From positions 868,001 through 932,000 of the forward strand of contig CAWDJV010000005.1 in NCBI GenBank assembly GCA_963802795.1: a stretch of 64,000 nucleotides of DNA, written 5' to 3'. The position numbers and the translations under genes were made by a program. The notes beneath the pieces were generated by a model. The model worked only from the letters and a program-made list of their open reading frames with translations, was not told the DNA's origin and did not search any database. Source of the stretch: JAIBJN01 sp963802795. Lineage in GTDB: Bacteria > Actinomycetota > Thermoleophilia > Gaiellales > Gaiellaceae. Numbering within the stretch: position 1 is the first letter of the stretch; every line of letters begins with the position of its first letter. Shown in pieces: positions 16,262 through 24,350 of this stretch.

Positions 16262-17653
16262 ATGATCCGCGCCGGCATGTTCTTCCGGCAGGTGCTGCAC
16301 GAGGATCTGGGGTGCGCCTCCTACGTCGTTGCGGACGCGGGCGAGGCCGCCGTCATCGATCCGAAGTGGGAGATCGAGGACTATCTGGCGCTCGCCGAGG
16401 AGCACGGCTTCTCGATCGCCCACGTCCTCGAGACGCACAACCACGCCGACCACGTCTCCGGAAAGGGGCGGCTCGCGAGGGCGACGGGGGCGGCGATCCA
16501 CGTTCCCGCCGAAGCAGGCGTCGAGTTCGAGCACGCGCCGCTGGCCGACGGGGATTCGCTCCGCGTCGGCGAGGCGACGATCACCGCGCTCGCCACGCCC
16601 GGGCACCGCCCCGAGCACACCGCCTACCTGGTGGCGGACGAGAGCCGCGGCTCGGAGCCGTGGCTCGTGGTCACCGGCGACTCGCTCTTCGTCGGCGACG
16701 TCGCCCGGCCCGACCTCGCCGTGGATGCCGAGGAGGGCGCCCACGGGCTCTATCGGTCGCTGAAACGGCTGCTCGCGCTCGGCGACTTCGCCGAGGTGTG
16801 GCCGGGGCACATCGGCGGCTCGCTCTGCGGGGGCGCCGGGATGAGCGAGAAGCCCGGAACGACGATCGGCTTCGAGCGCCGCTTCAACCGGCTTGCCGGT
16901 GAGGACGAGGCCGGGTTCGTACGCGCGTTGACGGCCAAGCTCGCCCCGCAGCCGCCCAACTTCAGACGAATCGTCGAGCTCAACCGGGGCCCGCTGATCT
17001 CGGAGGCCCAGCCGCTCGACCCGCTCGCGCCGGCGGCCGTGCAGGCGCTTCTCGATGCCGGCGCGACGCTGATCGACGGGCGGGAGCCGCGCGAGTATGA
17101 CGCCGTCCACGTGCCCGGCTCGATCAACGTGACCGCGGTGCGGGCGGCGGTGGGGACGCGCGCCGCGTGGGTCGTCGACCCCGAGAGCGAGGTCGTCGTC
17201 ACCGCCGCCTCGGAGTCGGAGGCCCGGCGCGTGGGGAGGCTGCTCGAGGCCGTCGGCTTCCGCGGGATCGCGGGCGTGCTGGCCGGCGGGATCGAGGCCT
17301 GGAGCGACGCCGGCCTCACGCTCGAGACCACGCCGGCGATCGACGTCGCCGAGTTGGCCGACCGGCTGCGCCGGGGCGACGTCCGGCTCCTCGACGTGCG
17401 CGACGACGACGAGTGGGAGGAGGGGCACGTCGAGGGCTCGCAGCACATCCACTACTACGACCTGCGCGACGGCGTGCCGGACGACCTCGGAAATGGCGCC
17501 GAACCGCTTGCGGTCGCCTGCTCGGTCGGCAACCGGAGCTCGATCGCGGCCTCGCTCCTTCGCCGCTCCGGCCTCGACGACGTCGTCCACGTCGCCGACG
17601 GCGGGATCGCCGAGCTGGCCGACGAGGGGATCGAGCTGGTCGGCGGCGCCTAG
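16262..17653 (+). CDS. Persulfide dioxygenase-like MBL protein fused to two rhodanese domains
   Basis: This 463-residue protein has an N-terminal metallo-beta-lactamase domain (about 1-235) with THNHADHVSG and GHRPEHTAYL, matching ETHE1/persulfide dioxygenases that oxidise glutathione or mycothiol persulfide to sulfite. Two rhodanese domains follow. The first (about 255-355) has TAASESEA where the catalytic Cys should be, so it is probably inactive. The second (about 365-460) has ACSVGNRS with the sulfur-carrying Cys. ATG at 16262 or at 16277 are both possible. It acts in sulfide and thiosulfate metabolism. It is divergent from the mod operon. Confidence 0.88.
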   Translation: MIRAGMFFRQVLHEDLGCASYVVADAGEAAVIDPKWEIEDYLALAEEHGFSIAHVLETHNHADHVSGKGRLARATGAAIHVPAEAGVEFEHAPLADGDSLRVGEATITALATPGHRPEHTAYLVADESRGSEPWLVVTGDSLFVGDVARPDLAVDAEEGAHGLYRSLKRLLALGDFAEVWPGHIGGSLCGGAGMSEKPGTTIGFERRFNRLAGEDEAGFVRALTAKLAPQPPNFRRIVELNRGPLISEAQPLDPLAPAAVQALLDAGATLIDGREPREYDAVHVPGSINVTAVRAAVGTRAAWVVDPESEVVVTAASESEARRVGRLLEAVGFRGIAGVLAGGIEAWSDAGLTLETTPAIDVAELADRLRRGDVRLLDVRDDDEWEEGHVEGSQHIHYYDLRDGVPDDLGNGAEPLAVACSVGNRSSIAASLLRRSGLDDVVHVADGGIAELADEGIELVGGA

Positions 17654-17690
17654 CAGCCGACGCCGGGAAACCAGGCTGAGAGCGGGGTCT

Positions 17691-17699
17691 TGCTACACT
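17691..17699 (+). promoter_or_regulatory. Extended -10 promoter candidate for tRNA-rpmG-secE-nusG
   Basis: TGCTACACT matches an extended -10 element (TGN plus TACACT) 12 bases before the tRNA 5' end. No convincing -35 is visible. It is placed to drive the tRNA and the genes after it. Confidence 0.4.
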
Positions 17700-17710
17700 C
17701 CGCCGCGCAG

Positions 17711-17784
17711 GGCGGCGTAGCTCAGCTGGTTAGAGCAGCGGAATCATAATCCGTGTGTCGTAGGTTCGAGTCCTACCGCCGCTA
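17711..17784 (+). tRNA. tRNA-Met (CAT), elongator type
   Basis: A full cloverleaf is visible: acceptor GGCGGCG/CGCCGCT (first pair G-U), D-arm GCTC..GAGC, anticodon stem GCGGA/TCCGT with CAT at 17745-17747, and T-arm GTAGG TTCGAGT CCTAC. CCA is not encoded (CCT follows). The anticodon stem lacks the three G-C pairs of an initiator tRNA. tRNA-Ile with a modified CAT anticodon cannot be excluded, but a tRNA-Met ahead of rpmG-secE-nusG is a known actinobacterial arrangement. Confidence 0.93.
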
Positions 17785-17822
17785 CCTCGCAAAACCCCCT
17801 CTGAAGCGAAGGCAACGAGACC

Positions 17823-17984
17823 ATGGCAACCGGAGTACGAGTCGCGATCACTCTCGCCTGCACGGAGTGCAAGCGGCGCAACTACCAGACTCAGAAGTCG
17901 AAGCGGAACACGCCCGACCGCTTCGAGACGACGAAGCACTGCCGCTGGTGCGGCCGACACACGCTGCACAGGGAGACCAGGTAG
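17823..17984 (+). CDS. rpmG: 50S ribosomal protein L33
   Basis: This 53-residue protein of the large subunit has CTEC and CRWC pairs forming the zinc ribbon of the zinc-binding L33 type. It starts with ATGGCAACC, 38 bases after the tRNA, and ends 7 bases before secE. The pattern ITLACTEC..RNYQTQKSKRN and the basic HTLHRETR end are typical of the family. Confidence 0.95.
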   Translation: MATGVRVAITLACTECKRRNYQTQKSKRNTPDRFETTKHCRWCGRHTLHRETR

Positions 17985-17991
17985 GCCTCCC

Positions 17992-18318
17992 GTGGCACGT
18001 CCCTCTCGCACCCGTCGGAAGCGCAGCGACTTCCAGGCTCCGGCCCAGCCGTCGCGCGCGAGCGCGCGCGCGCGTCAGGTCAAGCCCGCTGGGCAGCCCA
18101 AGAGCCAGACCGGTCAGAAGCGCGAGCGCCGCGGCGGCTTCAGGGCCTTCGTCGGCGAGTCCTACGCCGAGCTCCGCAAGGTCGACTGGCCGGGGCGGAC
18201 CCAGCTCATCTCGGCGACGATCGTCGTCATCATCGCGGTCGCCATCGTCGGCGCGTACCTCTTCGCCGCCGACTGGGTGCTCCAGCGCTTTGTCCGCGAC
18301 GTCCTCCTCAACCTCTAA
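17992..18318 (+). CDS. secE: Preprotein translocase subunit SecE
   Basis: This 108-residue protein has a long basic, Ala/Arg/Gln-rich N-terminus (1-50), then the conserved amphipathic helix FVGESYAELRKVDWPGRTQL and one transmembrane helix (ISATIVVIIAVAIVGAYLFA) that clamps SecY. A single helix is the usual form outside the gamma-proteobacteria. It starts with GTG. nusG follows after 6 bases. Confidence 0.93.
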   Translation: MARPSRTRRKRSDFQAPAQPSRASARARQVKPAGQPKSQTGQKRERRGGFRAFVGESYAELRKVDWPGRTQLISATIVVIIAVAIVGAYLFAADWVLQRFVRDVLLNL

Positions 18319-18324
18319 GGCCAG

Positions 18325-18855
18325 ATGTTCCGCTGGTACGTGATCAACACTTACTCGGGCCACGAGAACAAGGTCAAGGCCAACCTCGAGCACCGCATCG
18401 TCTCGATGGGGCAGCAGCCGCGCTTCCGCCGGGTGATCGTCCCGACCGAGCAGGTCGTCGAGACGAAGGACGGGCAGAAGGTGCAGACCGAGAAGCGTGT
18501 TCTCCCGGGCTACGTGCTCGTCAACATGGACATGTCCGACGAGGCCTGGACGGTCGTGAAGAACACGCCCGGCGTCACCGGGTTCGTCGGCTCGGGCACG
18601 AAGCCCGTGCCGCTCTCGCAGCCGGAGGTGGACCGCATCCTCCACACCGCGACGGCCGCCGCCGAGCGTCCGCGCACCGTCGTCGAGTTCATGCTCGGCG
18701 AGACCGTGAAGATCACGCAGGGCTCGCTGTCCGACTTCGACGGGGAGGTCATCGACGTCAACGCAGACCAGCAGAAGCTCAAGGTGCTCGTGAACATCTT
18801 CGAGCGCCAGACGCCTGTCGAGGTGAGCTTCGACCAGGTCAAGAAGATGGACTGA
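18325..18855 (+). CDS. nusG: Transcription termination/antitermination factor NusG
   Basis: This 176-residue factor binds the RNA polymerase clamp and links it to the ribosome or Rho. The NGN domain (about 1-115) begins WYVINTYSGHENKVKANLEHR, and the C-terminal KOW domain contains VKITQGSLSDFDGEVIDVN. There is no acidic N-terminal extension of the type seen in Streptomyces or Mycobacterium. ATG at 18325 immediately precedes the conserved FRWYV start. rplK follows after 11 bases. Confidence 0.95.
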   Translation: MFRWYVINTYSGHENKVKANLEHRIVSMGQQPRFRRVIVPTEQVVETKDGQKVQTEKRVLPGYVLVNMDMSDEAWTVVKNTPGVTGFVGSGTKPVPLSQPEVDRILHTATAAAERPRTVVEFMLGETVKITQGSLSDFDGEVIDVNADQQKLKVLVNIFERQTPVEVSFDQVKKMD

Positions 18856-18866
18856 GGCAACCACGA

Positions 18867-19292
18867 ATGGCAAAGAAAATTCTGACACTCATCAAGCTCC
18901 AAATCCCCGGCGGCCAGGCCAACCCGGCGCCGCCCGTGGGCCCTGCGCTCGGGCAGCACGGGGTCAACATCATGGAGTTCTGCAAGGCGTTCAACGCGCA
19001 GACCCAGCAGGAGAACGGGCGCATCACCCCGGTGGAGATCACGGTCTTCGAGGACCGGTCGTTCACCTTCATCACGAAGACGCCGCCGGCCGCCGTCCTC
19101 ATCAAGGAGGCGCTGCGGATCGACAAGGGCTCCGGCGAGCCGAACCGCGAGAAGGTCGGCACGATCACGTCCGCGCAGGTGCGGCAGATCGCCGAGACGA
19201 AGCTCGTCGACCTGAACGCCCGCGACGTCGAGCAGGCGATGCGCATCATCGAGGGGACTGCCCGGTCGATGGGCGTGGAGGTGGCGCGGTAA
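18867..19292 (+). CDS. rplK: 50S ribosomal protein L11
   Basis: This 141-residue protein of the GTPase-associated centre binds 23S rRNA and contacts elongation factors. The N-terminal domain has LQIPGGQANPAPPVGPALGQHGVNIMEFCKAFN with the Pro-rich hinge tied to thiostrepton action. Its stop TAA overlaps the rplA ATG by one base, so L11 and L1 are coupled, as usual. Confidence 0.97.
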   Translation: MAKKILTLIKLQIPGGQANPAPPVGPALGQHGVNIMEFCKAFNAQTQQENGRITPVEITVFEDRSFTFITKTPPAAVLIKEALRIDKGSGEPNREKVGTITSAQVRQIAETKLVDLNARDVEQAMRIIEGTARSMGVEVAR

Positions 19293-20023
19293 TGGCTCAA
19301 CACGGGAAGCGCTACACCGACGCGCGCACGAAGGTCGACCGCGAGCATCTCTACACGCCGCTCGAAGCGGTTCGGATCCTCAAGGACTTCGGGGACGCCA
19401 AGTTCGACGAGACCGTCGAGGTCCACTTCAACCTCGGTCTCAACGTCCGCCATGCCGACCAGCAGCTGCGCGGGACGCTCATGCTCCCGCACGGCACGGG
19501 CAAGGAGGTCAGGATCGCGGTCTTCGCCGAGGGCGAGAAGGCCCGCGAGGCGGAGGAGGCGGGAGCGGACGTCGTCGGGTCGGGCGATCTCGCCACGCAG
19601 ATCGAAGGCGGCTTCGACGACTTCGACGTCGCCATCGCCACGCCCGACATGATGGGCACAGTCGGCAAGCTCGGCCGGATTCTCGGTCCGCGCGGGAAGA
19701 TGCCCAACCCGAAGACCGGCACGGTCACCTTCGACGTGGGCAAGGCAGTCCGCGACTCGAAGGGCGGCAAGCTCGAGTACCGCACGGACCGCGGGGCCAA
19801 CGTCCACCTGTCCATCGGCCGCAAGAGCTTCGACGAGCGGGCTCTGCTGGAGAACTACGCCGCGGTGCTGGACGAGGTCGTCAAGGCGAAGCCTGCTGCT
19901 GCCAAGGGGCGCTACATCCACACGATCACGCTCGCCACGTCGATGGGCCCCGGTATCCACGTCGACCCGGCGAAGACGCGTGACGTCGCCGCCGAGCTCG
20001 AGGAGGCGCTCGAGCCGGCGTAG
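19292..20023 (+). CDS. rplA: 50S ribosomal protein L1
   Basis: This 243-residue L1-stalk protein has IEGGFDDFDVAIATPDMM and LGRILGPRGKMPNPKTGT, the family signature, and the C-terminal TITLATSMGPGIHVD. The length is normal. In many bacteria L1 also represses rplKA translation from an mRNA site; I see no clear mimic in the short leader here. The L10 leader follows. Confidence 0.97.
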   Translation: MAQHGKRYTDARTKVDREHLYTPLEAVRILKDFGDAKFDETVEVHFNLGLNVRHADQQLRGTLMLPHGTGKEVRIAVFAEGEKAREAEEAGADVVGSGDLATQIEGGFDDFDVAIATPDMMGTVGKLGRILGPRGKMPNPKTGTVTFDVGKAVRDSKGGKLEYRTDRGANVHLSIGRKSFDERALLENYAAVLDEVVKAKPAAAKGRYIHTITLATSMGPGIHVDPAKTRDVAAELEEALEPA

Positions 20024-20164
20024 GATTTCGCAGCAACGCCCGTCGCCAGAGACAGCCGGCGGCCCTTCGGGGCGTAAGTCCTGCCGAGGCGGCTCGAGCG
20101 AGAGGCTCACCTCTGCTCGTGCCCGCCCGGAAGGCGGGCACGACTCGTAGAAGGAGGTGATTCA
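20024..20164 (+). promoter_or_regulatory. Ribosomal protein L10 leader
   Basis: This 141-base spacer between rplA and rplJ contains the kinked-stem type region (CAACGCCCGTCGCC..GGCGGCCCTTCGGGGCG..AAGTCC..GCCGAGGC) expected for the L10(L12)4-binding leader. A perfect 10-bp hairpin follows at 20118-20142, with arms CGTGCCCGCC and GGCGGGCACG around CGGAA. A very strong ribosome site, AAGGAGGTGAT, lies at 20151-20161. L10 binding in this leader represses rplJL. The call rests on position and structure; a covariance-model search would confirm it. Confidence 0.75.
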
Positions 20165-20839
20165 GTGCTGAGAAAGGACAAAGAGCAGGTCGTCGCAGAC
20201 CTCGTCGAGCGGCTGCGCAGCTCCGAGACGCTCATCCTGGCCGACTACCGCGGCCTCTCGGTGGGCGAGCTCGACGAGGTGCGCACGAAGCTGCTCGAGC
20301 ACGGAGCGCGCTTCTCGGTCGTCAAGAACACGCTCACGAAGCGTGCGGCCGAGGAAGCGGGCCTGGAGACGCTCACCGAGCTGCTCGACGGGCCCACGGC
20401 GATCGCATTCGTGGGGGAGGGCGACATGGTCGCCGTCGCCAAGACGCTCAGCGAGACCGCCCGCCGGACCAAGATCCTCGAGATCAAGGGCGGCATCCTG
20501 CAAGGCGCGCCCATGGAGGCCGCTCAGGTCGCCGAGCTCGCCTCGCTGCCCTCGGCCGACGTTCTCAAGGGCCAGGTGCTCGGCGCGATCGTCGGGCCGT
20601 TGACCGCGATCGTCGGGCTGTTCGCGGCCCCGCTCCGGGACTTCGTCGGGTTGCTCGACGCCCGTGTCGACCAGCTTGGCGGTGCAGACGCTGCGGCTTC
20701 CGAGCCGGAGCCCGAAGCCGAGGCGGCCGACGAAGCCCCGGCAGAGACAGCTGACGAGGCGCCCGCGGCAGAGGCGTCCGCAGAGACATCCGAAGAGACG
20801 GCTGACGAAGCAGCCGAAGAGACCAAAGAGGAGGAATAG
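20165..20839 (+). CDS. rplJ: 50S ribosomal protein L10 with acidic C-terminal tail
   Basis: This 224-residue stalk base protein starts with GTG. The rRNA-binding part (1-100) includes LILADYRGLSVGELDEVRTKL and VVKNTLTKRA; the helix that carries L7/L12 dimers lies near 130-175. The last 50 or so residues are an Ala/Glu-rich tail (EPEPEAEAADEAPAET and similar) beyond the usual family length. It is co-transcribed with rplL after 2 bases. Confidence 0.95.
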   Translation: MLRKDKEQVVADLVERLRSSETLILADYRGLSVGELDEVRTKLLEHGARFSVVKNTLTKRAAEEAGLETLTELLDGPTAIAFVGEGDMVAVAKTLSETARRTKILEIKGGILQGAPMEAAQVAELASLPSADVLKGQVLGAIVGPLTAIVGLFAAPLRDFVGLLDARVDQLGGADAAASEPEPEAEAADEAPAETADEAPAAEASAETSEETADEAAEETKEEE

Positions 20840-20841
20840 CC

Positions 20842-21234
20842 ATGGCTGCAAGCGCAGTCGACAAGGTGTTCGACGAGCTCGGGAAGATGACCGTTCTCGA
20901 CCTGGTCGAGCTCAAGAAGAAGATCGAGGACGAGTGGGACGTCACCGCCGCCGCTCCGGTCGCGGTCGCCGCCCCCGGCGCCGCCCCCGCCGCCGGAGGC
21001 GACGGTGCGGCCGCCGAGGAGCAGACCGAGTTCGACGTCGTCCTCACGGGCGCCGGCGACAAGAAGATCCAGGTGATCAAGGTCGTCCGCGCTATCACGG
21101 GCCTCGGCCTCAAGGAGGCCAAGGATCTCGTCGACGGGGCGCCCAACGCCGTCAAGGAGGGCGTCGCCCAGGAAGAGGCCGACTCGATCAAGGCGCAGCT
21201 CGAAGAGGCCGGCGCCAGCGTCGAGGTCAAGTAG
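20842..21234 (+). CDS. rplL: 50S ribosomal protein L7/L12
   Basis: This 130-residue stalk protein has an N-terminal dimerisation domain (VFDELGKMTVLDLVELKKKIEDEW), an Ala/Pro-rich hinge (about 35-60) and the factor-binding C-terminal domain with KIQVIKVVRAITGLGLKEAKDLVDGAPNAVKEGV. It is complete and of normal length. A strong terminator ends the unit 16 bases later. Confidence 0.97.
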   Translation: MAASAVDKVFDELGKMTVLDLVELKKKIEDEWDVTAAAPVAVAAPGAAPAAGGDGAAAEEQTEFDVVLTGAGDKKIQVIKVVRAITGLGLKEAKDLVDGAPNAVKEGVAQEEADSIKAQLEEAGASVEVK

Positions 21235-21250
21235 CAGCAGCTCAGCGAGA

Positions 21251-21283
21251 GTCGAAGGGGCCGCGTCGAGCGGCCCCTTCGAC
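21251..21283 (+). terminator. Rho-independent terminator after rplL, 14-bp perfect stem
   Basis: The arms at 21251-21264 and 21270-21283 pair perfectly (GTCGAAGGGGCCGC and its complement) around the loop GTCGA. It separates rplJL from the stress module on the other strand and implies that rpoBC has its own promoter. Confidence 0.85.
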
Positions 21284-21295
21284 GTTGTGGGGCGG

Positions 21296-21403
21296 TCAGT
21301 CGATTCCGGTAGCGGTGAGACCGGCGAGCGCGGATCCGGCTGTCGGCAGCGTCACGAGCACGCCGACCACCACGGTCGATGCGATGCGGCGAAGGCGGGT
21401 CAT
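21296..21403 (-). CDS. 35-residue secreted peptide
   Basis: This very short gene has a strong GAGGAGGT ribosome site 9 bases before its ATG. The product is almost all signal peptide: basic start MTRLRR, hydrophobic core (about 7-20) and SALA before a predicted cleavage, leaving the octapeptide GLTATGID. It lies after the htrA-helical protein genes on the same strand. It could be a secreted signal, a membrane microprotein or the remnant of a larger exported protein. The function is unknown. Confidence 0.45.
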   Translation of the reverse strand: MTRLRRIASTVVVGVLVTLPTAGSALAGLTATGID

Positions 21404-21607
21404 GTCTCTCTTACCTCCTCGAAACGGGGAACTGCGCCTGATTCGTCGGCCGAGCTCGATCGGTTTCCAACGGAATCCCCAGGCCGGAGAGGCACGTCCA
21501 CCGCCCGCAACCCCGCTGTCCGTCGCGGGGCACCGTCCCCTCCGGCCACGCCCCGGGGTCTGACCCCTGACGCGGCCGGAGAGGACGGTTGTGGGGGATG
21601 TGGATCG

Positions 21608-22333
21608 TCAGGCTGCGGTGTCCAGGGACGTGCCTCCATCGTCGTCCGGAGGGCCGCCGAAGTGCAGGCCGAAGCCCCGCCGGAACCCCGGCGCGCGGCG
21701 CTCGAGCGTCCCGTTGACGAGCTCGTCGATGGAGCTCTGGAGACGTTCGTAGACCGCGTCCGCCTGCTCCCGCGTGAGCCGCTCGGCCTCCACCGCCTCG
21801 TCGAGGCCGGCCTTGGCGCCGGCGAGGATGGCCTGCTCGAGGCCGTCGACGGTCTTCCCCTCGGCCTCGGCGACGTCCGCAAGGGACTTGCCGTCGGCGA
21901 GCTGCTCGCGCAGCTCGGCCTCGGTGAGGCCGAGGTAGTCCGCTGCCGACGAGAGCTTGTCGCCGAAGAAGAAGTGGTGCTCGGGCCCACCGGGCCCGCC
22001 CCGCATGCCGTGGCCGAGCCCTGGCCCGAAGAAGCCCGGCCCGAGGAAGGGCACCTCGCCGGCCTCGATGCGCGACCTGAGCTCCTCGGCCTGCTCCTCC
22101 GTGATTCGGCCCTGGTCGAGAGCCTCGTCCACCTGGTCGAGCGCGGCCGCCTCGGCGGCGTCCTCGAGCTCCTGAGAGGAGATGCCGAGGTGCTTCGCGA
22201 CGGAGTCCAGGAAGGAGGAGCCCGCCGAGTCGTCCTGGGAGGCGGCGATCCCGGCACCGCCTCCGGCGACCGCGAGGCCGGCGACCGCGACGGCGATCAC
22301 CTTCTTCTTCGACGTCAGCTTTCGTCGTTCCAT
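21608..22333 (-). CDS. Exported helical-repeat protein, htrA-linked
   Basis: This 241-residue protein has a signal or anchor segment (KKKVIAVAVAGLAVAGGGAGIAA, about 9-31). It then has acidic helical units of the type LGISSQELEDAAEAAALDQVDEAL, ITEEQAEELRSRIEAGEVPF, LGLTEAELREQLADGKSLADVAEAEGKTV and LTREQADAVYERL. A Gly/His/Phe-rich stretch (GPGFFGPGLGHGMRGGPGG) sits in the middle and a similar one near the end. An AAAGGAGG site precedes the ATG, 14 bases after htrA. Proteins like this are common beside HtrA or two-component genes in Actinobacteria and may be substrates or adaptors. No enzymatic motif is visible. Confidence 0.75.
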   Translation of the reverse strand: MERRKLTSKKKVIAVAVAGLAVAGGGAGIAASQDDSAGSSFLDSVAKHLGISSQELEDAAEAAALDQVDEALDQGRITEEQAEELRSRIEAGEVPFLGPGFFGPGLGHGMRGGPGGPEHHFFFGDKLSSAADYLGLTEAELREQLADGKSLADVAEAEGKTVDGLEQAILAGAKAGLDEAVEAERLTREQADAVYERLQSSIDELVNGTLERRAPGFRRGFGLHFGGPPDDDGGTSLDTAA

Positions 22334-22347
22334 CTCGCCTCCTTTCG

Positions 22348-23521
22348 TCAGGAGGGACGCGTTCCGAGCGTCACCTCGACCGTCTCGCTCTGGCCGTCGC
22401 GCGTGTAGGTGATCGAGACCGAGTCGCCCGGGCGCTTCGCGTCGATCGCGCGCTGGAGCTCGGCAGAGGTCGTGACGGCCTCGCCGTCGACGGCGGTGAT
22501 GACGTCGCCGCCGGTCGGATAGGCTCTGGCCGTCGACCGTCTCGGATCCGGAGGCGGCGCGGAGACCGGCGTCGCCGGCCGGCGCATCGTCTCGCAGCTC
22601 GGTGATCTCCACGCCTGCGGCGGTGCCGAGGTCGGAGGCGGCGGACGCGGGAATCTCCGCGACGGAGACGCCGAGGTAGGCGTGCTCGACGCTCCCGCTC
22701 GCGAGGAGCTGGGCGACGATGGACTCCACGGTGTTGGAGGGGATGGCGAAGCCGACGCCGTCGTTCCCGCCGGACTCGCTCTGGATCTGTGCGGTGACGC
22801 CGATCACCTCGCCGTGGCCGTTCAGGAGCGGCCCGCCCGAGTTGCCGTGGTTGATGGCGGCGTCGGTCTGGATCGAGTCGTTGATGGTGAAGTTGTTCGG
22901 GGCCGTCATCTGCCGGTGGAGCGCGCTGACGATCCCGCTCGTGACCGTTCCCTCGAGGCCGAACGGGCTGCCGATGGAGACGACTTCCTCGCCGACCGCG
23001 AGGTCGTCCGAGTCGGCGAGCTGGAGAGGCTCCAGGACGGAGGCGGGTGCGTCGACGTCGAGAACGGCGAGGTCCGTGGACGCGTCGCGCCCGAGCACCC
23101 GCGCGTCGTACGTGTCGCCGTTCCAGAGCCGGACGGAGGCGGTCTCGGCGTCGCCGACGACGTGCTGGTTCGTAACGACGTGGCCCTCGTTGTCGTAGAC
23201 GAAGCCGGTGCCCTGAGCCTGCCCCTGCGGCGCCTCACCGGAGGGAGACGTCTCGCCGGACGAGGCTGTCACCGTGATCTCGACGACGCTCTTGTAGCTC
23301 TGCTCGTAGATCTCGCTCACCGAGAGGTCGTCGGTCGTCTGGACGGCGGCAGCGGTCGCCTCGCCGTTCTCGGCGGTGATCTGACGGACGATCGTGTCGC
23401 CTTCGTCGGCCCAGAGGGCCGCGTAAGCGGCTGCGCCTCCCCCGGCCCCCAGGGCGGCCGCGGCCACGAGCGCTGCCGACGCCGTGAGGACGCGAGTCGG
23501 ACGGCGTTGGGTGGAGTTCAT
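22348..23521 (-). CDS. HtrA/DegP-type serine protease with PDZ domain, frameshifted
   Basis: This membrane-anchored stress protease of about 390 residues has an N-terminal helix (about 12-37). The trypsin-like domain has His120 (TNQHVV), Asp150 (ASTDLAVLDV) and Ser228 (GNSGGPL). A C-terminal PDZ domain spans a frame break at 22522-22523: one extra C separates SETVDGQS from YPTGGDVITAVDGEAV. Joined, the PDZ domain is normal and the stop is at 22348. It is divergent from an MprAB-like system whose likely sites lie between them. The M. tuberculosis counterpart pepD is controlled by MprA. ATG at 23521 has AAAGGA upstream. Confidence 0.86.
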
Positions 23522-23570
23522 TCGTTCGGTCCTTTCGGGTCGTGTGGTGCCGACATCGCACCAGTCACCC

Positions 23571-23609
23571 CTAAGGCCCGCCTGAGAGCCGCCTAAGAAC
23601 TCGCTAAGA
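23571..23609. promoter_or_regulatory. Response-regulator box array: four CTAAGA-like motifs every 11 bp
   Basis: On the + strand CTAAGG (23571), CTGAGA (23582), CTAAGA (23593) and CTAAGA (23604) recur at exactly 11-bp intervals; on the other strand they read TCTTAG. OmpR-family regulators bind such head-to-tail repeats. The array lies between htrA and the response regulator. Spacing and sequence are seen; the binding protein is inferred. Confidence 0.65.
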
Positions 23610-23668
23610 GTCGGACGCCGAGCAGGCGTTCTTACTCGGCGTTCAGACTCTCGGAGCACAATAAGTCC

Positions 23669-24350
23669 GTGAAGATCCTGGTCGTCGACGACGAACGAGC
23701 CGTGCGCGAGTCGCTGCGGCGTGCGCTCGAGCTCGAGGGATACGAGGTCGAGCTCGCCGCCGACGGGGGCGAAGCGCTCGAACGGCTCGAGTCCGAGGCG
23801 GAGGCCGAGCCCGACGCGGTCGTCCTCGACGTGCTCATGCCGGGGACGGACGGCCTCGAGGCGTGCCGGCGCCTGCGCCGCGCCGGGCACCGGCTGCCCG
23901 TCCTGATGCTCACAGCGCGGGCCGAGGTCGAAAACCGGGTCGAAGGCCTCGACGCCGGCGCGGACGACTACCTGACGAAGCCGTTCGCGCTCGAGGAGCT
24001 GCTCGCCCGCCTGCGCGCGTTGCTCCGGCGCACGGCCGACGGCTCCGGTGAGATGCTTCGCTTCGAGGATCTCGAGCTCGATCCCAAGACGCGGCGTGGT
24101 TCGGCGTGGGGGCGTCCCGATCGAGCTGACGCGCACCGAGTTCTCGCTCCTCGAGCTCTTCCTGCTCAACCCACGCCAGGTCCTGACCCGGTCGCTCATC
24201 TTCGAGCGCGTCTGGGGCTACGACTTCGGCGCCACCTCGAACTCGCTGGACGTCTACATCGGGTACCTGCGCCGGAAGACCGAGGCCGGTGGCAGGCCCC
24301 GGCTGATCCAGACGGTGCGCGGCGTGGGCTACGCGCTCCGCGAAGCATGA
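23669..24350 (+). CDS. OmpR-family response regulator (MprA-like), frameshifted
   Basis: This is an activator/repressor of about 227 residues. The receiver domain has acceptor Asp54 (VVLDVLMPGTDG), DD at 7-8 and Lys104 (YLTKPF). The winged-helix effector (IELTRTEFSLLELFLLNPRQVLTRSLIFERVWG...IGYLRRKTEAGG) is in the next frame. One extra G at 24098-24099 separates the halves; removing it gives LDPKTRRVRRGGVPIELT, the normal linker. The stop overlaps the kinase ATG as ATGA. As read, the unshifted frame runs on into the kinase, which would be an artefactual fusion. Confidence 0.85.

Noticed and set aside
21404..21607. Gene in the spacer before the exported helical protein
   Set aside because: No frame with a plausible ribosome site or domain; the open frames here are continuations of shadows of neighbouring genes.
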